From Leptospiraceae bacterium UBA2033 (GTDB taxonomy: Bacteria > Spirochaetota > Leptospiria > Leptospirales > Leptospiraceae): a DNA stretch of 12,296 bases. The DNA lies in the NCBI GenBank assembly GCA_002333425.1, contig DDBL01000005.1:1-12296 (forward strand), given 5' to 3'. The notes below the pieces were generated by a model. It searched no databases. It was given only the letters and a program-made list of their open reading frames with translations, and had not been told where the DNA came from. Positions 1-5,906 of this stretch are shown here, piece after piece. The translations under genes were made by a program, and so were the position numbers. Position 1 is the stretch's first letter. Each line of letters starts with the position of its first letter.

Positions 1-249
1 CGTAAAAGTATAGCAAAAGAACAACAAGACCAAGAATTACGAAAAAATCAGACAACAAAACAAAAAGCCCAGAGCGAAGCTATACCAAGAGGCAAAACAA
101 CAACGCAAGAAGGTAAACCAATACCGAGCAGTAGCGATCAACCTGACATCAATAAATTGCATACAGTAGGAAGCATATTTTTTTACAAGAAGATAACGAT
201 AGACGAAATAGTGCAATTTATTGATGAGAAGGGCGAGCGCGACGGTTGA
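1..249 (+). CDS. C-terminal part of an unidentified hydrophilic protein (5' end outside the window)
   Basis: Frame 1 is open from the first base to a TGA at 247-249, giving 82 residues with no stop. The first half is rich in Lys, Gln, Glu and Thr with a low-complexity, probably disordered look (begins RKSIAKEQQDQELRKNQ). The last ~35 residues look folded, with an alternating pattern (VGSIFFYKKITIDEIVQFID). There is no signal peptide, membrane segment or motif I recognise, and no function is proposed. The opposite strand also carries an open frame over this stretch, but its Phe/Tyr/Cys/Ser-rich product looks like the complement of Lys/Gln/Glu codons. The stop codon lies inside the left arm of a 14-bp inverted repeat. 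That this is a real coding tail is an inference from frame length and composition alone. Confidence 0.5.
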   Translation, partial: RKSIAKEQQDQELRKNQTTKQKAQSEAIPRGKTTTQEGKPIPSSSDQPDINKLHTVGSIFFYKKITIDEIVQFIDEKGERDG

Positions 250-323
250 CTTACTTATTATTTGGGGAAAGTATTTTGAGGACGAAAAAATATTTTTGGG
301 CAAAACGGCAAGTAAGTCAACCG
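243..323. repeat. 14-bp perfect inverted repeat
   Basis: Bases 243-256 (CGGTTGACTTACTT) are the exact reverse complement of 310-323, with 53 bases between the arms. The left arm covers the stop codon of the preceding partial gene. The right arm lies inside the loop of the hairpin formed by 294-302 and 327-335, so the two pairings interleave. Its role is unknown. Confidence 0.8.
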
Positions 324-335
324 GACTGCCCAAAA
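285..335 (-). terminator. Probable Rho-independent terminator of the antiporter gene
   Basis: Read on the minus strand, 335-327 (TTTTGGGCA) pairs perfectly with 302-294 (TGCCCAAAA) around a 24-base loop. The run ATATTTTTT follows immediately (293-285). The hairpin begins 27 bases after the antiporter stop codon, in the right orientation for that gene. The stem is only 9 bp, four of them A-T pairs at its base, and the loop is long, so strength is uncertain. On the plus strand no T-run follows, so it would not serve the partial gene at 1-249 in the same way. Confidence 0.55.
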
Positions 336-362
336 CTTATTACCGTTAAGGGGATAGATTTT

Positions 363-1640
363 TTATAAATTTGAGTGTCCGCGGCGGGAACGAATGCTTA
401 GATAACCAGTTCCAATTATTCCGAGAGCACAGATACCAATCATCATATAAAAAGTTGCGTGAAATCCGTATTTGCCTATGATCCAGCCGATGATTTCTTC
501 TTGAAAGATTGGTCCAATGGAGCCTAGTCCGTTAATGATTCCGGCTGCGACGATTGCCATTTTTTTTCCGCCTACGTCAATTCCGCCTACGCCGGCAATG
601 AGTGAGTCAGGTCCCATTAGCATAAACCCGCATAGAGCAAGGCAAATAGAAAATCCAGTTAGAGAATGAACTCCTACAAATGCCATTAAGACAAAGGTAA
701 GAAACATTCCGATAGTCATAAAAAAAATCGTCTGGTGTCTTCGACCTAAAAAATGTTTATCCGAAAGCCAACCAGCAAATAGAACTCCGCCAAATCCTAC
801 CCAATCAAATAGAGTTGAGATATAACCGGCGTTAGCCTTTGTTTGTTTGAACATGATCTCAACTGCCATTGGAGACCAGCTATCTAGCGAATAACGTAAA
901 AATTTGAACACGAAGTAAACTGCTCCCATAAAGAATATTGAAAATAAAACTTGTGCGCTCCATTCGGTTGAGTATTTGCTTTTTTCGTGATGTGGAACTT
1001 CTATTTCGATTTCTTGTACGATTGCTTCGAGTCCTGCATCTTCTGGTGTATCTTTTTCGATTAGGAAAAATAGAATCCAAACCCCAAATAGAATTGCCGA
1101 TGCTCCCCAGAAAGACCAAGTAGCTCCGAAGTACCCAAGCATGAAGGCAGCAAATGTTTTTGCTAATATACTTCCTAGTTGGTAGGACGTTGCCCATACA
1201 GCCATGATACGTCCTCTTTCTCCTCGTCTGAGCCAGTGACTAAGTACGCCTACATTTCCAGGCCATCCAGATGCCTGCGCAAAACCGTTGATAACCATGA
1301 AGAGTAAAAACGGTGTATACCCCGCCGGTCCCATCAGATAAGAAAATCCAAATGTAATATTACAAAAAGCGGATATACCCATTCCTGTTAGCAGCAAAAC
1401 ACGAGTAGCCACTTTTCGTCCGAGGTAACTCATCATAAACTGCCCGAGCATATACGCAACTAAATAAGCCGTGTAAATATGTGCAAGCTCGGAGCTAGTG
1501 ATCTGAAGGGATTCCATTAAAGAGGATTTTGCTATCGCAAAATTTTTTCTGCAAAAATAAAATCCAGCGTAAGAGAACCAAGTAGCGGTTAAAATTTTGA
1601 CACGCCATACTTTTTGAGTTTCAGTTAATTCTTTATGCAT
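363..1640 (-). CDS. MFS transporter of the organophosphate:phosphate antiporter (OPA; GlpT/UhpT/UhpC-like) family
   Basis: A 425-residue, roughly 12-helix inner-membrane protein, normal length for the family. OPA members exchange a phosphorylated organic solute such as glycerol-3-phosphate or hexose-phosphate for phosphate; UhpC relatives act as sensors. Seen in the sequence: YFCRKNF at 28-34, matching the GlpT helix-1 signature with the substrate-binding Arg (R31); FKFLRYSLDSWSP near 246-257, matching the second substrate-binding Arg region (R249); GWPGNVGVLSHW at 125-136; the MFS loop motif GWLSDKHFLGRR at 290-301; and GPDSLIAG at 343-350 followed by D355 and KK359-360, typical of helices 10-11. 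Both phosphate-coordinating Arg positions are present, which favours an anionic phosphate-ester substrate, but the substrate cannot be read off. An AGGG site (plus-strand 1648-1651) lies 7 bases before the ATG. It is transcribed alone, with a probable terminator downstream. Eukaryotic SLC37 proteins belong to the same family. Confidence 0.88.
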   Translation of the reverse strand: MHKELTETQKVWRVKILTATWFSYAGFYFCRKNFAIAKSSLMESLQITSSELAHIYTAYLVAYMLGQFMMSYLGRKVATRVLLLTGMGISAFCNITFGFSYLMGPAGYTPFLLFMVINGFAQASGWPGNVGVLSHWLRRGERGRIMAVWATSYQLGSILAKTFAAFMLGYFGATWSFWGASAILFGVWILFFLIEKDTPEDAGLEAIVQEIEIEVPHHEKSKYSTEWSAQVLFSIFFMGAVYFVFKFLRYSLDSWSPMAVEIMFKQTKANAGYISTLFDWVGFGGVLFAGWLSDKHFLGRRHQTIFFMTIGMFLTFVLMAFVGVHSLTGFSICLALCGFMLMGPDSLIAGVGGIDVGGKKMAIVAAGIINGLGSIGPIFQEEIIGWIIGKYGFHATFYMMIGICALGIIGTGYLSIRSRRGHSNL

Positions 1641-1653
1641 TCGATTGCCCTAT

Positions 1654-1659
1654 AGTATA
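1654..1659 (-). promoter_or_regulatory. Possible -10 element of the antiporter gene
   Basis: On the minus strand TATACT (5 of 6 matches to TATAAT) lies 13 bases upstream of the antiporter ATG, close to the AGGG ribosome site. I see no convincing -35 hexamer at 16-18 bases, so this is a weak call from a single hexamer in AT-rich DNA. Confidence 0.25.
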
Positions 1660-1700
1660 ATGATAGGTAGAGAGTAGACTTTATGTAAAAACATGATTTT

Positions 1701-1767
1701 CTCACAGAGCACACGGAGACCACAGAGAAAAATCAATACTCTCTGTGAACTCAGTGCCCTCTGTGAG
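1701..1767. repeat. Dispersed palindromic intergenic repeat, copy 1 (CACAGAG type)
   Basis: Arms 1701-1728 and 1740-1767 are reverse complements at 23 of 28 positions, with an 11-base loop. The arms carry the CACAGAG...CACGGAG...CACAGAG pattern also seen at 3326-3352 and 10423-10569. It lies between the 5' end of the antiporter gene and the 3' end of the HIT gene, both on the minus strand. No T-run flanks it, so it does not look like a simple terminator. Confidence 0.8.
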
Positions 1768-1839
1768 AGATATTTTCTTTGCCTTACACGAGACTTCCTA
1801 CTAAGTTGGGATTCAATCTTTCCAAAGGCAAGGAAAAAA

Positions 1840-2361
1840 TTAAGTTGTCTCTTTCCAGAGTCGTTTAATTTCTTCTAGCATTTGATAAGGATCATAAATC
1901 ACAACACGTGTATTATCAAGTACATCTAAAAATCCAACTTCATTGATAAATCGTGGAACAATATGTTCATGTATATGAGGAATGGAACCACCACTGTTTT
2001 TGCCTAAATTGTATCCAACATTAAAACCTTGTGCTCTCCAGGCTTTTGAAATCGTTTGGATTGATTTCACACGCATTTTGTGCATGTCAAGTACCTCTGC
2101 ATCACTTAGATCTGTAATCACAATAGTGTGACGTTTGGGGAAAATGATGATATGCCCCGGGTTGTAAGGAAATAAGTTAATGGATACGATGCAGTGATCT
2201 GATTCGTGGATTGTGAGGTTTGGTACTTCTGGGTTTTTTTCTGTAACTCCACATAGGATACATTCTACTTGTGGTCTTTCGCCGCGAGCGTATCCTAGTT
2301 TGTGAATAGAGAATAAATTCTTTCGTATTGGTTTTATCTCTTCTATTTCATCATTTTCCAT
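1840..2361 (-). CDS. HIT-family nucleotide hydrolase/transferase (Ap4A phosphorylase-like branch)
   Basis: A 173-residue cytosolic protein of the histidine-triad superfamily, whose members cleave or transfer nucleotidyl groups from dinucleoside polyphosphates, AMP-lysine-type conjugates and similar compounds. The triad is HIHEH at residues 129-133 followed by IVPRF; by homology H131 is the nucleophile. N118 and the GG at 124-125 match the substrate-binding loop of the family. C34 and C37 (CILC) resemble the N-terminal zinc pair of many HIT proteins. A ~30-residue extension precedes the core, as in Ap4A phosphorylase-type members and longer than in Hint. The substrate is not determined. I see no Shine-Dalgarno site in front of the ATG at 2361, and no alternative start fits the domain better. 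It is divergent from the EamA transporter gene, with 97 bases between the two starts. Confidence 0.88.
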   Translation of the reverse strand: MENDEIEEIKPIRKNLFSIHKLGYARGERPQVECILCGVTEKNPEVPNLTIHESDHCIVSINLFPYNPGHIIIFPKRHTIVITDLSDAEVLDMHKMRVKSIQTISKAWRAQGFNVGYNLGKNSGGSIPHIHEHIVPRFINEVGFLDVLDNTRVVIYDPYQMLEEIKRLWKETT

Positions 2362-2370
2362 TCTAATTTT

Positions 2371-2398
2371 ATTTTAAAAAATGTCCTTATCTTGGCAA
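2371..2398 (-). promoter_or_regulatory. Possible sigma-70-type promoter of the HIT gene (minus strand)
   Basis: On the minus strand TTGCCA (2398-2393, 5 of 6 to TTGACA) is followed after 16 bases by TAAAAT (2376-2371, 5 of 6 to TATAAT). A start 6-8 bases further would leave only a few untranslated bases before the ATG at 2361, consistent with the missing Shine-Dalgarno site and a near-leaderless message. AT-rich DNA produces such matches easily. Confidence 0.35.
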
Positions 2399-2458
2399 GA
2401 ATTTTAGATTTGCATGGTAAGTTTAATTTTTAAAACTGGAATCAAAGGTTAGGACAAA

Positions 2459-3319
2459 TTGAATTTAATCTATGTAGTAATTTTTGCCATGATCATATGG
2501 GGTGTTAGTTGGGCGTCTGCCAAGATGATTACCAATTATACAAATTTTGAAGTGATTTTGTTTTGGAGACTTCTTGTCACCTTTTTATCTCTTGTTCCTG
2601 TACTTTGGATTACAAAAGACAGTTTTCGTATCACAAAAAAAGCTATACCTTATGTAATTGGTGGAGGACTTGTGATGCTTTTTTATAATGCCCTTTTTTT
2701 TCTAGGGCTTAGAAATGGTTTAGCCGGAGCTGGGGGAGTTTTTGTCACAACTCTAAATCCAATAGTGAACTTTTTTTTAGTAGCTGTTCTTTACAAATAT
2801 CGTCTACAAGTTAGGGAATACATTGGTTTGGCGCTAGGTCTTTTAGGTGGACTTATCATTTTAAAAATCTGGGGAGTTTCCATTTCTGTCTTACTTGCTG
2901 GGGGAAATGTTTACTTCATATTTGCCGCATTTACTTGGGCTATTTTAAGTATCATCACTGCTCAATCTAGAATGTATATTTCACCTGTAACTTATAGTTT
3001 GTATCTTTATGGTATAGCGACTATCGTTTCTTTTGGAATGGCTCTACCACATGATTGGTTAGCTCCAATTACGTTTGATTTTATTTTTTGGATTAATCTT
3101 TTTTATTTGGCTTCTATTTCTACATCTTTTGGAACTACTGTGTATTTTATTGCGTCTTCGAGACTTGGCTCAGCTAAGGCAAGTTCTTTTATATTTTTAG
3201 TACCGGCGAGTGCCATGTTAAGTAGTTGGATAATACTTGGAGAAAAACCCGAATGGACAACTATCTTCGGAGGATTACTTGCAGTATCCGCTGTGTATTT
3301 GTTGAATAGGAAAAAATAG
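2459..3319 (+). CDS. EamA-family transporter of the drug/metabolite transporter (DMT) superfamily
   Basis: A 286-residue inner-membrane protein with about ten hydrophobic segments and two EamA repeats (about residues 5-135 and 148-283), the usual size and layout. The family includes exporters of amino acids, purines and other metabolites; the substrate cannot be inferred here. The first helix carries IIWGVSWASAK, the typical 'WG..W...K' opening of EamA proteins, and the second repeat ends with a conserved LGEKP turn (about 260-264) before the last helix. The chosen start is TTG at 2459, with AGGA (2451-2454) and AAAGG (2444-2448) upstream. The first ATG, at 2489, would remove the first ten residues of helix 1 and has no clear ribosome site. 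It ends 61 bases before a second HIT gene on the same strand, so co-transcription is possible. Confidence 0.85.
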   Translation: MNLIYVVIFAMIIWGVSWASAKMITNYTNFEVILFWRLLVTFLSLVPVLWITKDSFRITKKAIPYVIGGGLVMLFYNALFFLGLRNGLAGAGGVFVTTLNPIVNFFLVAVLYKYRLQVREYIGLALGLLGGLIILKIWGVSISVLLAGGNVYFIFAAFTWAILSIITAQSRMYISPVTYSLYLYGIATIVSFGMALPHDWLAPITFDFIFWINLFYLASISTSFGTTVYFIASSRLGSAKASSFIFLVPASAMLSSWIILGEKPEWTTIFGGLLAVSAVYLLNRKK

Positions 3320-3325
3320 AAGATT

Positions 3326-3352
3326 CGCCACGTAGGCACAGAGACGCAGAGA
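3326..3352. repeat. Half copy (single arm) of the CACAGAG-type intergenic repeat
   Basis: The stretch CGCCACGTAGGCACAGAGAC and the bases that follow resemble one arm of the palindrome at 10423-10449 (consensus about GCCACAGAGGCACGGAGACACAGAG). No complementary second arm is visible nearby. It lies between the EamA and HIT genes and looks like a degraded or solo arm. Confidence 0.5.
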
Positions 3353-3380
3353 TAAAATTGGATTAAAAGGGGAAAAAACT

Positions 3381-3797
3381 ATGAATTGTAAAATTTGTGA
3401 GATACATGCAAAAAAAATTCCAATGGTAGTGGGAGAAACCTTTCACTATGTGATAAGGCATTCGGAGTTTTCTAAAAATGCTCCTGGATATTTGTATATT
3501 GAGCCAAAACGGCATGTTGAGGTTTACAATGATTTGATTCACGGTGAGTTTATGCAGCTTGGTGAATGTATGAAGATTGCTACTGAGTGGATTTATAAAC
3601 ACTTTAAACCTTTAAAGCTTTATACTATTACAATTTCGGAAGCTGTTCCTCATTTACATTTTCACATTGTTCCACGACTTGAGGATTCACCAAAGGGGAT
3701 TGAGTTTTTGCAATTAGCTCTTTCGGGTAATTTAAAATCTAGTGATAAAATTCAACAGGAATTAGAAAGAGTAACCACGTTGTTTGTCTCGGAATAA
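3381..3797 (+). CDS. Small HIT-like protein
   Basis: A 138-residue cytosolic protein of the histidine-triad superfamily, probably a nucleotide hydrolase or transferase. The triad is HLHFH at 91-95 followed by IVPR; H93 is the expected nucleophile. C3 and C6 (CKIC) give an N-terminal zinc-type pair, and H45 follows the EPKRH turn. The loop before the triad (about residues 81-90, YTITISEAVP) lacks the usual Asn and the GG(Q) element of Hint/Fhit proteins and is shortened, so substrate contacts must differ. A good ribosome site AAGGGG (3367-3372) lies 8 bases before the ATG. It is the second HIT gene in 2 kb; the other is divergent on the far side of the EamA gene and is only distantly similar. 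The gene may be read through from EamA. Confidence 0.82.
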   Translation: MNCKICEIHAKKIPMVVGETFHYVIRHSEFSKNAPGYLYIEPKRHVEVYNDLIHGEFMQLGECMKIATEWIYKHFKPLKLYTITISEAVPHLHFHIVPRLEDSPKGIEFLQLALSGNLKSSDKIQQELERVTTLFVSE

Positions 3798-3840
3798 TAC
3801 CTGCAGAATTCTAATAAAAACATAGTAACCAAAATACTAC

Positions 3841-3867
3841 TTGTAATTTTACGTTATGCGCTATAGA
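3841..3867 (+). promoter_or_regulatory. Possible promoter of the two-kinase operon
   Basis: TTGTAA at 3841-3846 and TATAGA at 3862-3867 are separated by 15 bases, shorter than ideal, and lie about 35 bases upstream of the first kinase start. An 8-base direct repeat TACTACTT flanks it (3835-3842 and 3887-3894). The 105-base gap before the operon is the obvious place for a promoter, but the hexamers are weak. Confidence 0.25.
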
Positions 3868-3902
3868 AACTTTCATAAAAAGAATTTACTACTTAAAAAA
3901 TA

Positions 3903-5906
3903 ATGAAGTTCAAAATATTTTTAATTTTATCTTTATTTGTAAATTCTTTTTCTTTTGTGCGTGCTGAGGATCAAGTAAAACAAGGTTATATTGAAATATT
4001 GTATTCAGACAAAGTTTATAACCTTACAGGAAATTGGAAATTTAAGTCAGGTAAAATTAAAGACGCTTACAAAAGAGAGTATGATGATTCTTCTTGGGAT
4101 TTATTTCCTGTTCCTTCTATTTGGTTGTTCAAAAATGTTTCTAATATTAGAAACGGCTGGTATCGAGCTCATATTAATATATCCTCTGATTTAAAAGGAT
4201 TACCTCTAGGTTATATCACTTCTAATATCCAAGAAGCACATCGAGTTTATTTTAATGGGGTAATTATTGGATCATCTGGTGAAATTGATAAAAATGGAAA
4301 TTTAAAAAAAAGAAATTCTAAGTCAGATTTGTATTCGATTCATCCTGATCTCATTTTATATGACAAAGAAAATATTTTAGCAATTGAAGTAGCAAATTAT
4401 AAAGGTGGGTTTGGGGGTATTTACAATATTCCTTATCTAGGAGAGTGGGAGTTAGTTAAGAAAAAATTTTATCGTGACTTGATGTGGATTTCTTCTATTT
4501 GTTTTTTGCTTTTTCTTTTGGGGATATATCATTTTATTTTATTTCTCGGGCAAAAAAAGGAGAAAAGTTTTTTATATTATAGTATAGTTAGTTTTTCATT
4601 TGGATTTTTTATTGCCATTAACTATAAGATAAACCTTTGGTTGATTGATAGTTTTACAATACAATACATTCTATTTACTTTGACTTTGGGTTTAATAGGA
4701 GTTAGCCTGTATTTTTTAGTTAAAAGTTTATTTGATGAACCGATTAAATTATATCTAAAGTATTTTTTTAGAGTGTATTTCGTATTTGTTTTTTTTCAAG
4801 TAATTTCTGTGTTTCATGCAGACTGGCTTGCTTTGCGAAACTTTTATTTGCTTAGGATTAACCTTTCAATCACTCTTTACTTTTTCTTTCTAACATTTGC
4901 CATTATCCTCAAGTCGGTTTATCTGAAAAAACCATCAGCTAAACTTATTCTACTGGGATATATCATTGCAAGTCCATTTTTTATGATTGATGTTTTGATG
5001 ACACAAAACATAATCAAAATTTCTCCCTGGTTTATTTCAGAAGGTAGTATCGTTTTAATGTTGGTTTATGCCTATGGAATTGCTGTAAAAAATGCGAGAA
5101 CATACGAAAAATTAATTCGTATGCAAAAAGGATATAAAGAAGAGTTAAAAAAACAGGTAGTCCAAAAAACCAAAGAAATTGCTCTTGCGAACGAAGCTTT
5201 AACAAAAGCTAATGAATTAAAAAATAGGATATTCAGTATTATCTCCCATGACTTACGAAGCCCCCTAGATACATTAAATGAAATTATATTTTTGTTTCAG
5301 AAGAAGCGATATACGAAAGAGAATTTTCAAAAGCATTTAGAAGAAATTTCGCTTACTTTAAAACGAAATAGATTTTTACTTGGAAATTTATTGAACTGGT
5401 CTTATGCGCGGTTGGAGGAAAAGGAAAATTTTACTTATCAGGATATAGACGTTAAGATTATTTTGCAGGAGATAGTTGAATTTTTTCTGCCATCTGCAAA
5501 TAAAAAGGGAATTGTCATTAATTTCTCTTCTTTTCAAATTTCATACGTGCGTGGAAACGAAAATATACTCAGAGCAGTTTTTATGAATCTCATTTCGAAT
5601 GCGATTAAATTCACGAATGTATCAGGAGAAATTAAAATTGATATGTATACTTGGGACAAATTCATCGTGGTTAGTATATCGGATAACGGCATGGGAATGA
5701 CTTCCGATAGGGTTAACCTGATTCTTTCAAATGAAGAAGTAACCTCTGACCCTGGAACCCAAAGAGAAATAGGGACAGGTATTGGATTAAAGTTATGTTT
5801 TGATTTTATGAAAAAATTAAATGGAAAAATAGAAGTAGAAAGTAGCTTAGGGAAAGGTTCAGAGTTTAAAGTATTTATTCAAAGATCAGAGGGTGTAAGT
5901 AGTTGA
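3903..5906 (+). CDS. 7TMR-DISM sensor histidine kinase with canonical phospho-acceptor His
   Basis: A 667-residue membrane kinase that senses an external signal and should phosphorylate the regulator at 7893-8519. Order: signal peptide (1-21, ending VRA); an extracytoplasmic jelly-roll domain like the GH2/galactose-binding fold (about 35-185, with LTGNWKF, DDSSWD and VPSIW); seven hydrophobic segments (about 194-395) of 7TMR-DISM type; a coiled coil (about 398-440); HisKA with SHDLRSPL, H449 being the phospho-acceptor (codon 5247-5249); and HATPase_c (about 515-662). In the last, the N box has N562 and N566, the G1 box is DNGMG at 594-598, and the G2 box is GTGIG at 624-628. All catalytic motifs are present. 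The ligand is unknown; carbohydrate is a guess from the fold. No Shine-Dalgarno site precedes the ATG. The stop overlaps the TTG start of the paralogous second kinase. Confidence 0.92.
   Translation: MKFKIFLILSLFVNSFSFVRAEDQVKQGYIEILYSDKVYNLTGNWKFKSGKIKDAYKREYDDSSWDLFPVPSIWLFKNVSNIRNGWYRAHINISSDLKGLPLGYITSNIQEAHRVYFNGVIIGSSGEIDKNGNLKKRNSKSDLYSIHPDLILYDKENILAIEVANYKGGFGGIYNIPYLGEWELVKKKFYRDLMWISSICFLLFLLGIYHFILFLGQKKEKSFLYYSIVSFSFGFFIAINYKINLWLIDSFTIQYILFTLTLGLIGVSLYFLVKSLFDEPIKLYLKYFFRVYFVFVFFQVISVFHADWLALRNFYLLRINLSITLYFFFLTFAIILKSVYLKKPSAKLILLGYIIASPFFMIDVLMTQNIIKISPWFISEGSIVLMLVYAYGIAVKNARTYEKLIRMQKGYKEELKKQVVQKTKEIALANEALTKANELKNRIFSIISHDLRSPLDTLNEIIFLFQKKRYTKENFQKHLEEISLTLKRNRFLLGNLLNWSYARLEEKENFTYQDIDVKIILQEIVEFFLPSANKKGIVINFSSFQISYVRGNENILRAVFMNLISNAIKFTNVSGEIKIDMYTWDKFIVVSISDNGMGMTSDRVNLILSNEEVTSDPGTQREIGTGIGLKLCFDFMKKLNGKIEVESSLGKGSEFKVFIQRSEGVSS
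5888..5906 (+). promoter_or_regulatory. Ribosome site and TTGA stop/start overlap deciding the start of the second kinase
   Basis: AGAGGG at 5888-5893 lies 9 bases before TTG (5903-5905), which overlaps the TGA of the first kinase (5904-5906). The resulting signal peptide aligns end to end with that of the first kinase, supporting the TTG start. The arrangement implies translational coupling. Confidence 0.7.

Noticed and set aside
37..333. 98-codon open frame on the minus strand
   Set aside because: It starts at TTG, has no ribosome site, overlaps the probable terminator, and its Phe/Tyr/Cys/Ser-rich product looks like the complement of the Lys/Gln-rich frame on the plus strand.
880..1197. 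Open frames overlapping the antiporter gene on both strands
   Set aside because: They lie inside a clearly recognisable transporter and give Arg/Cys-rich, low-quality proteins.
1701..1767. CRISPR-like repeat array
   Set aside because: Only two inverted arms are present; no direct repeats with regular spacers.
1693..1878. 61-codon open frame on the plus strand
   Set aside because: It consists mostly of the palindromic repeat and the end of the HIT gene read in antisense; no protein-like pattern.
3835..3894. Direct repeat TACTACTT, 52 bases apart, as an operator for the regulator
   Set aside because: An 8-base repeat in AT-rich DNA is expected by chance fairly often, and nothing ties it to the regulator.
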